A stretch of 64,000 nt of DNA from Flavobacterium hydrophilum (GTDB taxonomy: Bacteria > Bacteroidota > Bacteroidia > Flavobacteriales > Flavobacteriaceae), in contig NZ_QJHL01000005.1 of NCBI RefSeq assembly GCF_003202405.1, positions 1-64,000 of the forward strand, read 5' to 3'. A program made the position numbers and the translations under genes. This document shows, piece after piece, positions 1 through 7,623 of the stretch (within the stretch, counting starts at the first letter, position 1; each line of letters starts with the position of its first letter). The notes under the pieces were generated by a model, which was not told the DNA's origin, ran no database searches, and worked only from the letters and a program-made list of their open reading frames with translations.

Positions 1-438
1 TCTCTGATAAAACCCTTTTTACAAACAAAACTTTTTTGATCACTTGTAAGCTTTTTCTCTGTTTTTGTGTTGTTTTGGTAGTTTTCAGGCATTTTGCCAT
101 CTTGATTTTGTGGAGTTTTTGTCTTTTACATCTCTTTTTTGAGGAAAAATTAACTTTAAAACTACTTTATAAATACCTTTTTTAATCTCGCAAAGACGCA
201 GTAGCGCCAAGTTTTCCTTTTATTTTCTCCACAAGCCTCTTCTGAAAACACATGTCCTAGCCCCGATAGTAGCGAAAATCCTTTTGTACCGGGGTTCGGT
301 ACAAAAGATTGTAGCGGATAGCGGGATCAAGCTCCTTATTAAATTCCAATCTTAAAAGAGATTCGACTTCGCTCTGGACAACAAACTTTTACTATTATAG
401 TATACTTTTTTACTTAATACATTATATATAGAAAAAAC
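1..438. other. Non-coding left end
   Basis: No convincing gene is seen here. The stretch is A/T-rich. Around 185-214 it has a short phrase with two related CGCAAAG/CGCCAAG words of the kind that recur between flavobacterial genes, and at 258-337 it has a structured repeat (separate entry). On the minus strand a lysine-rich frame opens with ATG at 100-98 and runs off the left edge. It is too short and too A-rich to call. Confidence 0.5.
258..337 (+). repeat. Structured intergenic repeat, copy 1
   Basis: It begins with TAGCCCCGATAG and ends with GGATAGCGGGAT followed by AAGCTCCTTA. The centre is a hairpin: AATCCTTTTGTACCG (277-291) pairs with CGGTACAAAAGATT (297-310), and CCCCG (261-265) can pair with CGGG (322-325). 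A second copy lies at 5439-5519 with the same outer parts but a different inner arm. No ORF is encoded. The element probably occurs many times in this genome, but that is inference from two copies. Confidence 0.7.
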
Positions 439-472
439 AAACCCGGCAGGTTTTTAAAAAACTGCCGGGTTT
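439..472 (-). terminator. Hairpin terminator
   Basis: An 11-bp perfect stem (AAACCCGGCAG paired with CTGCCGGGTTT) encloses an A/T loop. On the minus strand it is followed by a T-rich run (the A-run at 432-440). It lies downstream of the minus-strand gene at 552-995 and is the second of two tandem hairpins. Confidence 0.75.
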
Positions 473-498
473 GAGACCTATATATAGTAGAAAAACAA

Positions 499-530
499 AA
501 AACCGACAAGCTTCGAAACTTATCGGTTTT
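499..530 (-). terminator. Hairpin terminator
   Basis: The stem AAAACCGACAAG / CTTATCGGTTTT has one mismatch, and there are A/T tracts on both sides. It sits 22 bases past the stop of the minus-strand gene at 552-995. T-runs on both strands make it usable in either direction. Confidence 0.7.
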
Positions 531-551
531 GTTTTTTCATTTTTTAAAGGT

Positions 552-995
552 TTATTTCTTAGCAGAAAACTTCCAGTCAAATTCGTCTTTATCATTAATG
601 GTAGCACCTATTTCGAATTTTACCACTTCTTCGAATTCGGTTTGCAGAATAAACCAATTGTCTTCATTGAAATAGTTTTCAAAAGTATCAAATGTTTCCT
701 GATTGTATTTTGTAATTCCTTTAGTTGCCAGATCTTTTTTTACATCTGTAATTTTTCTTCCTATCAGTTTGAATCCAAAAACTTCCAGGTCATTACTGGA
801 AGCAACTACATATCCCAATTTTAAATCTTCTTCCTGATAAAAGGTTAACCTTATTTTTTGAGCATTGTACACAAAAATCACATTATCGTCTTCGTCCTTA
901 TAATTCTTATCAGGTTTTCCTAAAACTGCTGTCACATCATTTTGCTTCATCCCGAAAAGCAATTTATCAATTCCTGATTTTAGATTTATTTTCAT
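552..995 (-). CDS. Conserved hypothetical protein, 147 aa
   Basis: This is a soluble acidic protein with no signal peptide or membrane segment. I do not recognise the family with certainty. Residues 15-33 (GMKQNDVTAVLGKPDKNYK) resemble the 'G-x-x-x-x-V-x-x-x-L-G-x-P' opening of SmpA/OmlA-type and some immunity-protein folds, but this is only a motif likeness. The rest alternates hydrophobic and charged residues, as in a small alpha/beta domain, and ends in WKFSAKK. It stands alone between two tandem terminators downstream and the broken GH92 gene upstream, so it is probably monocistronic. Function unknown. Confidence 0.75.
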   Translation of the reverse strand: MKINLKSGIDKLLFGMKQNDVTAVLGKPDKNYKDEDDNVIFVYNAQKIRLTFYQEEDLKLGYVVASSNDLEVFGFKLIGRKITDVKKDLATKGITKYNQETFDTFENYFNEDNWFILQTEFEEVVKFEIGATINDKDEFDWKFSAKK

Positions 996-1065
996 AACTG
1001 TCTATTTATTTTTTCAGATGCAAATTTCGTGAAGTTTTTTTCAAACTTCGCTATATTTGTTATTA

Positions 1066-3422
1066 TTAATTTTGATAATTCTTTTTATTAGGCTTACTAC
1101 TCATATAGAACGTGATTTTACCACCATTTATAATATCAGAATGTTTTAAGAAAGGTTTTGAAAGTTCTTTACCATTTAAAATCACTTTGCTTACAAACAC
1201 ATTTTTATCCGATTGATTTACGGTTTGTACTTCAAATGTTTTTCCATTTTCTAAATTTAAAACAGCATTCTTTACTAAGGGACTTCCTAACGCATATTCA
1301 TCCGACCCTGGTGCAACCGGATAAAATCCTAAACTGCTAAAAATATACCAGGCACTCATTTGTCCAAAATCATCGTTTCCGCCTAAACCATCGGCACCAT
1401 TTCGATACATTTTTTCAGAATCATTCTGATTTTGTCCTGTGCTTTCCATGGTGAATCTGTCCAGTTGTATAGATAAACCACATGATGTGATGGTTCGTTG
1501 CCGTGAACATAATTTCCAATAATTCCTTCTCTGGTGATATCTTCTGTATTTTCGAAATACTTATCAGGTAAGTGCATGTTGAACAAGGAATCTAACCTAA
1601 CATTAAATCTGTCATTTCCACCCATCATTTTAATCATTTCGGCTGGATCTTGCGGAACGTACAAACTGTAATTCCATGAATTTCCTTCAATAAAACCTTG
1701 TCCATGCGTGTCCAGAGGATCAAACTCCTTTTTGAAAGTTCCATCATTTAATTTCGGGCGCATAAAACCGGTTTTGGCATCATAAACATTTTTATAGTTT
1801 TTTGATCTCTCTATAAATTCATTGTAGATATCTGTTTTACCTAATTTCTTTGCTGCCTGAGCAATCGCCCAATCGTCGTAAGCATATTCTAAAGTTTTAG
1901 AAACTGAAGAACCATTTTTATCTTCAGGAACGTAACCCATTTTCATATAATAATCCAAACCATCGTAATATGGAACTTTAGCAGTATTCACACAAGCCTG
2001 AATTGCTTTTTCTGAATCAAAATTAGCATTACCTTTTACAATAGCATCAGCCACTACAGAAACCGAATGATACCCAATCATACACCAGTTTTCATTAGCA
2101 TAATGCGACCAGATCGGTAACATTTTATGTACGCTTTGATCCGCATGTACCAGCATAGAACTAATCATATCTGAGTTTCGGCTGGTTTGTACTATATTAA
2201 ACAAAGGATGCAAAGCCCGATATGTGTCCCACAAAGAATAACTGGTATAGTTTTTAAAATTCTCCGCCTTATGGACATTCATATCCAGACCTTTGTAATT
2301 ACCGTCAAGATCCATATATTCTGTAGGACCTAAGAAAGCGTGATACATCGCGGTGTAAAAATTCACGTAATCTTCTTTTTGAGTGGCATCAATCTGAATT
2401 TTATTGAGTTCGTTGTTCCATACTTCCTGACTCTGTTTTTTCACCTTTTCGAAATCCCAACCCGGAACTTCTTTTCTCATATTTTCTAATGCTCCTGCTG
2501 AACTCACCGGCGAAAGTGCCATCTTAATTTTTATCTTTTCTCCTTCTTCTGTATTAAAATCAAAAAACAATTTCAGATTTTGACCTGCCATTTCAGGAAA
2601 ATTCTTTGTTTGATCAAATCTTCCCCAAAATCCTCTGTAAAAACTTTTTTCCTGTGTAGCCTGTCCATAGCTTTTGATTGATTTACTGAAAGACATAGCA
2701 AAATAAACTGTCCTGGTTCTTGCCCAGCCATTTGTCTGACGATATCCGGTAATTAACGTATCGTTTTCAACACGAATAAATGTCCACACATTTTTTTTGT
2801 CATAATTGTAAATACCGGAAGTCAAATCCAAAATAATATGAGCTTCGTCAGATTTTGGAAAAGTATACTGATGCACTCCAACACGTGTAGTAGCAGTGAG
2901 TTCTGCTTTGATATTATGATCTTCCAAAAACACACTATAATAAGCTGGCTCAGCTTTTTCTGTTGCATGAGAAAATGCAGATCGATATCCAGATAATGGT
3001 TTTGACGCAACTCCCGGATTCAATTGTAATTTTCCAGTCGTGGGCATAATTAGAAAATCTCCTAAATCTGAATGTCCTGTTCCGCTAAAATGTGTGTGAC
3101 TAAAACCCACGATTGTTTTATCTTCATATTGATATCCTGCACAATACTTATAAACTTCTCCGTTGTATTTTCCGTTTAGGCTATAAGAGATTGTATCCGT
3201 TTCAGGGCTTAATTGCACACTCCCAAATGGTACTGTTGCGCCCGGATACGTGTGGCCCATTTTGGCAGTTCCAATCATTGGGTCAGCATATTGAATTAGG
3301 TTTCGCTTTTCGAATATTTTTTTCTGTGCCTTTATTTCATTCGTAAAACCAACAAACAAGATTGACAGTCCAAAAAGAAATCTTTGATAATTTACACTAT
3401 TCATTATTATTTTTTTAATCAT
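1066..3422 (-). pseudogene. GH92 alpha-1,2-mannosidase, frameshifted
   Basis: Two overlapping minus-strand reading frames (1383-3422 and 1066-1449) together make one glycoside hydrolase family 92 protein of about 785 residues, the usual family length. GH92 enzymes are calcium-dependent exo-alpha-mannosidases that act on N-glycan or yeast-type mannans in the periplasm or at the cell surface. The N-terminus has a signal peptide (ending near NEIKAQ) and then the family opening YADPMIGT with GATVPFGSVQLSPET. The first frame carries FIEGNSWNY, the expected general-acid region, near residue 577. The second carries GGNDDFGQMSAWYIFSSLGFYPV-type sequence with the expected catalytic-base aspartates. 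The frames join at a run of six A residues on the minus strand (T-run 1410-1415); one extra A would restore the frame. Unless the break is a sequencing error or is bypassed by slippage, the product lacks its catalytic base and C-terminal domain. No T9SS sorting domain is seen. Confidence 0.9.
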
Positions 3423-3535
3423 TTTTTATGCTTTCAAGATTATCAGTTAATTACTAAAACGATTTAATATTATTTTCAGATTAGAAAATTACAATAAATT
3501 ATGCTTTATAAAAAATGACGTTAAAAGGTTTTAAA

Positions 3536-3543
3536 TATCTTTG
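3536..3543 (+). promoter_or_regulatory. -7 box (TATCTTTG)
   Basis: It matches the Bacteroidota -7 consensus TAnnTTTG exactly, 23 bases before the ATG at 3567. No clear -33 TTG is present at the usual distance. Confidence 0.5.
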
Positions 3544-3566
3544 AAAAACAAAATGCTACTCATTAT

Positions 3567-4190
3567 ATGAAAAACTATTTTATACTTCTATACCTTTTTT
3601 ATTCAATACTTTCTTTTGCTCAAAAAACCAACAGTTCTATATTAGACAAGAAGCAAATAACCCAGAGAGGACTAAATAATATTTCGAAGTTCCCTATCTA
3701 TAAAGCGTATGAATATCAAGATAAAGACGGCATCTATAATGTAGTTTTATGCGAAAATCAAAAAAGCATTTCTAAAAAAGACAGTTTGAATACAAAAATT
3801 CAGGCCATTTGCGGAAAAAAAGATCATGCTGGCTTTCAGGAAAAATGGAGTATCAATGATTTACTTGAAAATACTGAACCTAAAGAAACCAACATCTGGT
3901 TCTGGACAAAATACTGCAGTACAAAAGATATTGATAGCGATGGATATGCTGAACCAATAATTGTTTATGGTACCAGAAATGACGATAACGAGATAAGACG
4001 TGTAAAAATCATTACTATTCATAAAAACAAAAAATATGTAATTCGGGCTGTTGAATGTGTCTTAGATGATTGCAGAAGTTTCAAAAAAGATGCTGATTGG
4101 AATCTGCTTCCTCAAAAAATAAAAATCTATATTGATAAATTGGTTGAAAAAATAAGACAGGATCAAGGCCTATTGCTAAAAGATGGATAA
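3567..4190 (+). CDS. Secreted protein, M949_RS01915-like
   Basis: A 207-residue protein with an N-terminal signal peptide (hydrophobic residues 4-18, ending FAQ). The middle region has WSINDLLEN, then IWFWTKYCSTKDIDSDGYAEPIIVYGT, followed by a section ending in a C-terminal helix. From memory this resembles the flavobacterial family labelled 'M949_RS01915 surface polysaccharide biosynthesis protein', a label that rests on one mutant phenotype in Riemerella; the biochemical role is unknown. The DIDSDGYAEP stretch looks like a D-rich calcium-type loop. It is a single gene, divergent from the GH92 gene, with its own -7 box. Confidence 0.6.
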   Translation: MKNYFILLYLFYSILSFAQKTNSSILDKKQITQRGLNNISKFPIYKAYEYQDKDGIYNVVLCENQKSISKKDSLNTKIQAICGKKDHAGFQEKWSINDLLENTEPKETNIWFWTKYCSTKDIDSDGYAEPIIVYGTRNDDNEIRRVKIITIHKNKKYVIRAVECVLDDCRSFKKDADWNLLPQKIKIYIDKLVEKIRQDQGLLLKDG

Positions 4191-4200
4191 CTTTTCAAAT

Positions 4201-4247
4201 GTCAAAAATCAATATCAATGTCAATATCAAAAATCAATTTCAATTTC
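4201..4247. repeat. Degenerate CAATATCAA/CAATTTCAA tandem repeat
   Basis: A run of 6- to 12-base words (CAATATCAATGTCAATATCA, then AAAATCAATTTCAATTT) lies after the stop of the gene at 3567-4190. Its reverse complement closely resembles the tandem repeat at 54540-54596. Confidence 0.6.
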
Positions 4248-4344
4248 TGTCGAAATTTTTAATATTAGGTTTATATATCTTACCTCATAAACTGAATTGA
4301 AATCCGGACCTACAAAATTTATCGAGCCGATGGCTCTTTTAATT

Positions 4345-4947
4345 CTAAAGCTTTCGTTTTAAATTTTCTTTGACTTCGCCAAACCATTCGTTTTTTAAGA
4401 TACTCAGAACTATGGAATCCCGACGTACATTGCTATCAGTGGTTGGCATGTGGCTACGTAAAACACCTTCTACTTTACAGCCAATACTTTTCATTGCAGC
4501 AATACTTCGCTCGTTATTATTATCAGCGCGGAATTCTACGCGTTCCAATCCGAGAGTTTCAAATGCAAATTGAAGCAATAAAAATTTACAATGTTTATTA
4601 AGTCCGGTTCCCCTAAATGCAGAACCGTACCAGGTATATCCTAATTGGAGAGTTTTAAAATCTAAGTTTATATCGTAAAAGCGGGTTGAACCTGCGTATT
4701 TTTGAGATTTTTTATCGAAAACTATAAAAGGAAATTCTTTTTTGGCTTCTCTTGCTTTTACAGCAGACTGAATATAATTGATGAGATTTTCTTTTCCGTC
4801 AGCGCCTACTAAAGAATATTTCCATGTTTCGGGCTCGTTGAGAGATATTTCTAATAAATTTTCAACGTCTGACCCCTGCAGGGAACGCAATAAAACAAAA
4901 TCATCTTCTAAAACAATATTATCTGTGAAATCGAACGCTGATGTCAT
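4345..4947 (-). CDS. GNAT acetyltransferase, RimJ/RimL-like
   Basis: A 200-residue protein of the Acetyltransf_3 (RimJ/RimL/SpeG-like) branch. Family members transfer acetyl from acetyl-CoA to an amine, often a protein N-terminus or a small molecule. Visible features are the N-terminal FVLLRSLQGSDVENLLEI strand-helix, the central LGYTWYGSAFRGTGLNKHCK acetyl-CoA-binding region (a variant of the R/Q-x-x-G-x-G/A loop), and the typical C-terminal VEFRADNNNERSIAAMKSIGCKVEGVLR. The length is normal. It is transcribed in the same direction as the small gene upstream (4979-5335) with a 31-base gap. The substrate cannot be read from the sequence. Confidence 0.88.
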   Translation of the reverse strand: MTSAFDFTDNIVLEDDFVLLRSLQGSDVENLLEISLNEPETWKYSLVGADGKENLINYIQSAVKAREAKKEFPFIVFDKKSQKYAGSTRFYDINLDFKTLQLGYTWYGSAFRGTGLNKHCKFLLLQFAFETLGLERVEFRADNNNERSIAAMKSIGCKVEGVLRSHMPTTDSNVRRDSIVLSILKNEWFGEVKENLKRKL

Positions 4948-4978
4948 GAAGGAATTTTAAAATTATGGAAGAGAAAAG

Positions 4979-5335
4979 TTACTCGCTCATTTCGTCATAG
5001 CGTTCCGGAACTTGTGGATCATATAAAGGACATTTGAACTCTTCTAATAAATCTACCAGTTTGTTCATTGTTTTACCTTCGGTTCCGTAGCAGTCTATTT
5101 TAATGCTTTGTGGTGTGGTGATAATTTGAAAAGCACCTTTTCCTGTATTATTTTGCCAGCTGTTTTCATCCACTTTTTCCCATTCTGAGAAAACAGAACT
5201 AATTCGGTTAAGGATTATCTGTATGGGAATAATTTCAAGACCTTCAACTTCCTTCTTTTCAAGTAAAGCTTCATAAACTTCCTGATTGTTCAGGTAAATT
5301 TCGTCTAAATATCTCCAAAAAAGCAGTTCATACAT
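4979..5335 (-). CDS. Conserved hypothetical protein, 118 aa
   Basis: A small acidic cytoplasmic protein. It starts MYELLFWRYLDEIY and ends in a charged tail (YDEMSE). The middle has FSEWEKVDENSWQN and a strand-rich stretch. No signal peptide, membrane segment or known motif was recognised. It lies 31 bases upstream of the GNAT gene on the same strand, so the two may be co-transcribed. The upstream intergenic region carries an ATTAAAAG word repeat and the second structured repeat. Confidence 0.65.
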   Translation of the reverse strand: MYELLFWRYLDEIYLNNQEVYEALLEKKEVEGLEIIPIQIILNRISSVFSEWEKVDENSWQNNTGKGAFQIITTPQSIKIDCYGTEGKTMNKLVDLLEEFKCPLYDPQVPERYDEMSE

Positions 5336-5341
5336 ATCTTT

Positions 5342-5382
5342 AAATTAAAAGATTAAAAGATTAAAACATTGAAAGATTAAAA
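5342..5382. repeat. ATTAAAAG word repeat
   Basis: Four imperfect copies of ATTAAAAGATTAAAA-type words lie directly upstream of the start of the gene at 4979-5335. It is simple A/T-rich repetition that could vary by slippage. Confidence 0.55.
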
Positions 5383-5438
5383 AATTCAGATCTTGAAAAT
5401 TATGGATAACCACTGTAATTCTTATGTAACTATAATTT

Positions 5439-5519
5439 TAGCCCCGATAGAAGTAAAAATCCTTTTGCTTTTTTCTTTAAAAAGCAAAAGATTGTAACGA
5501 ATAGCGGGATTAGCTCCTA
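5439..5519 (+). repeat. Structured intergenic repeat, copy 2
   Basis: Same outline as 258-337: TAGCCCCGATAGAAG, then AAAATCCTTTTG, a central hairpin, CAAAAGATTGTA, GAATAGCGGGATTAGCTCCTAA. The inner arm here is GCTTTTT (5467-5473) paired with AAAAAGC (5479-5485). In copy 1 it is TACCG paired with CGGTA. The pairing is kept although the bases differ, which points to a selected RNA or DNA fold. It lies 22 bases past the stop of purM. Confidence 0.7.
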
Positions 5520-5541
5520 AAAAAGCTAATAGTTATATATT

Positions 5542-6720
5542 TTAATACTCGAAAGTTCCGTATTTGCTATTGATAGTCAGTTTTTTAGCATCAGCAGCTT
5601 CTACCCTTCCTACGATTTGTGCATCGACATTGAATGATTTTGAAATCTGGATAATATCCTGAGCAATATTTTCAGGAACGTAAATTTCCATACGGTGACC
5701 GCAGTTGAAAACCTGATACATTTCTTTCCAGTCGGTTTTTGATTGTTCCTGAATCAGTTTGAACAATGGCGGAACCGGAAATAAATTGTCTTTTATAATA
5801 TGTAAATTTTGAACGAAATGTAAAATTTTAGTCTGTGCTCCTCCACTGCAATGCACCATTCCGTGAATTTCGTTTGGTGTATAGTTATCTAAAATTTTCT
5901 TGATAATTGGCGCATACGTTCTGGTTGGCGAAAGCACCAACTGACCTGCGTTTATTGGACTGTTTTCTACAGCATCAGTCAAATTAACCTGACCTGAATA
6001 AATCAATTCTTCAGGAACAAGGGCATCAAAACTTTCAGGATATTTTTTAGCTAAATATTTCCCGAAAACATCGTGACGTGCAGATGTTAATCCGTTGCTC
6101 CCCATTCCGCCATTATAGCTTTTTTCGTAAGTTGCCTGACCAAAAGAAGCCAAACCAACGATTACGTCTCCAGCCTGAATATTTGCATTGTCTACGACAT
6201 TGGAGCGTTTCATACGGGCTGTAACGGTTGAATCTACAATAATAGTACGAACCACATCTCCAACATCAGCAGTTTCTCCTCCTGTTGAATGAATGGTTAC
6301 TCCGAAAGATTTTAATTCGTTGATTAATTCTTCTGTTCCGTTAATGATTGCAGAGATAACTTCGGCAGGAATTAAATTTTTGTTTCTTCCAATAGTGGAA
6401 GAAAGCAGAATATTATCGGTTGCTCCAACACATAACAAATCATCAATATTCATAATTAAAGCATCCTGCGCAATTCCTTTCCAGACTGAAATATCTCCGG
6501 TTTCTTTCCAATACATATAAGCCAAAGACGATTTTGTACCGGCTCCGTCAGCATGCATAATCAGGCAGTATTCTTCGTCCTGCGTTAAATAATCAGGGAC
6601 AATTTTACAGAATGCCTGCGGAAATAAACCTTTATCAATATTTTTTATGGCGTTGTGTACGTCTTCTTTTGATGCCGAAACACCTCTTTGTGCGTACCTT
6701 TTGCTAGAATCTGAACTCAT
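5542..6720 (-). CDS. purM: Phosphoribosylformylglycinamidine cyclo-ligase (AIR synthase)
   Basis: A 392-residue PurM-type protein, the longer form usual in Bacteroidota. The enzyme closes the imidazole ring of AIR in purine synthesis, using ATP and FGAM, in the cytoplasm. Family marks are YAQRGVSASKEDV, the HADGAGTKSSLAY nucleotide/phosphate loop, the aspartate pair in MNIDDLLCVGA, and STGGETADVGDVV. The C-terminal AIRS_C half contains EIHGMVHCSGGAQTK and VFNCGHRMEIYV. I chose the ATG at 6720 (MSSDSSKRY). A possible earlier ATG at 6750 overlaps a -7 promoter box, so it would not be transcribed from that promoter. It appears to be a single gene. Confidence 0.88.
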   Translation of the reverse strand: MSSDSSKRYAQRGVSASKEDVHNAIKNIDKGLFPQAFCKIVPDYLTQDEEYCLIMHADGAGTKSSLAYMYWKETGDISVWKGIAQDALIMNIDDLLCVGATDNILLSSTIGRNKNLIPAEVISAIINGTEELINELKSFGVTIHSTGGETADVGDVVRTIIVDSTVTARMKRSNVVDNANIQAGDVIVGLASFGQATYEKSYNGGMGSNGLTSARHDVFGKYLAKKYPESFDALVPEELIYSGQVNLTDAVENSPINAGQLVLSPTRTYAPIIKKILDNYTPNEIHGMVHCSGGAQTKILHFVQNLHIIKDNLFPVPPLFKLIQEQSKTDWKEMYQVFNCGHRMEIYVPENIAQDIIQISKSFNVDAQIVGRVEAADAKKLTINSKYGTFEY

Positions 6721-6747
6721 GAAACTTAGTTTGTGTTGAATGTGGTG

Positions 6748-6755
6748 CAAAGATA
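6748..6755 (-). promoter_or_regulatory. -7 box for purM (TATCTTTG)
   Basis: On the minus strand this reads TATCTTTG, an exact TAnnTTTG match, about 27 bases before the chosen purM start at 6720. It overlaps the alternative start at 6750 and so argues against it. Confidence 0.5.
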
Positions 6756-6824
6756 ATCCCTTTTTTTAATTCTTTGATGATTCGTAAGTTTGATTCACAA
6801 AAAAAACCAATCAGGCATAAAATA

Positions 6825-7490
6825 TTACCATTCAATTTCTTTTAATCCCTTTGCTTTCAGGAAAGTATTGGTCTGGCTAAAATGTTTGTTTCCAAACCAA
6901 AATCCTCTGTTTGCACTTAAAGGCGAAGGATGTCCTGATTTTAAAATATGATGTTTTGAAGCATCAATCAAAGCCGCTTTTTTTTGTGCAAAACCTCCCC
7001 AAAGCAGGAAAATAACATTTTCTTTTTCAGCAGAAATTTGTTTGATAACGGCATCAGTGAATTTTTCCCACCCCTTTCCCTGGTGGCTGCCGGCTTCAGA
7101 TTGTCGAACTGTCAACGTCGCATTTAAAAGAAAAACACCCTGATCTGCCCAACGTTCTAAATTTCCTGTTTTAGGAAGCGGTTTACCTAAATCCGTTTCA
7201 ATCTCTTTGAATATATTATACAGGGATGGAGGAAAAGGAATCCCGTCATTGACAGAAAAACACAAACCATTCGCCTGATTAGGACCGTGATAAGGATCCT
7301 GACCTATAATCACCACTTTTACCTGATCAAAATGGCAATGATCAAAAGCTGAAAAAATCTGGCTTCCTTTTGGATAACAGACTTTCGTCGTGTATTCAGA
7401 TTTTACGAAAGAAATCAATTCGGTGAAATATGGTTTTTCAAATTCTTCATTCAAAACGGGCTTCCATGAATCATGCATTTTAACGTCCAT
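6825..7490 (-). CDS. ung: Uracil-DNA glycosylase
   Basis: A 221-residue family-1 uracil-DNA glycosylase, which removes uracil from DNA and starts base-excision repair. All key motifs are present: the water-activating loop VVIIGQDPYHGPNQANGLCFS (about residues 59-79), FLLNATLTVR, the LLWGGFAQKKA strand, and the minor-groove intercalation loop HILKSGHPSPLSANRGF. The length is normal. It is divergent from the MutS2-like gene at 7624, so two DNA-repair genes are back to back. Confidence 0.97.
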   Translation of the reverse strand: MDVKMHDSWKPVLNEEFEKPYFTELISFVKSEYTTKVCYPKGSQIFSAFDHCHFDQVKVVIIGQDPYHGPNQANGLCFSVNDGIPFPPSLYNIFKEIETDLGKPLPKTGNLERWADQGVFLLNATLTVRQSEAGSHQGKGWEKFTDAVIKQISAEKENVIFLLWGGFAQKKAALIDASKHHILKSGHPSPLSANRGFWFGNKHFSQTNTFLKAKGLKEIEW

Positions 7491-7583
7491 AGTTTTTTTA
7501 TGCGAATTTCAGGATTTTTTTATTGAAATCATATCTGAAGCGAATAAAATAACACCTATAAACTTTACAACATTCATTGCTAC

Positions 7584-7599
7584 TATTTTTGTATTTTTG
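7584..7599 (+). promoter_or_regulatory. Two abutting -7 boxes (TATTTTTG x2)
   Basis: TATTTTTG occurs at 7584-7591 and again at 7592-7599, both fitting TAnnTTTG, 25-33 bases before the ATG at 7624. The upstream -33 element is not clear. Confidence 0.45.
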
Positions 7600-7623
7600 T
7601 CTTCACTTTCTTAAAGAAATTAA

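Noticed and set aside
1-100. Lysine-rich minus-strand frame from ATG at 100-98 off the left edge (MAKCLKTTKTTQKQ...)
   Set aside because: Only 33 codons are visible, the composition simply reflects A-rich DNA, and no promoter or family likeness is seen. It could be a real gene start but cannot be supported.
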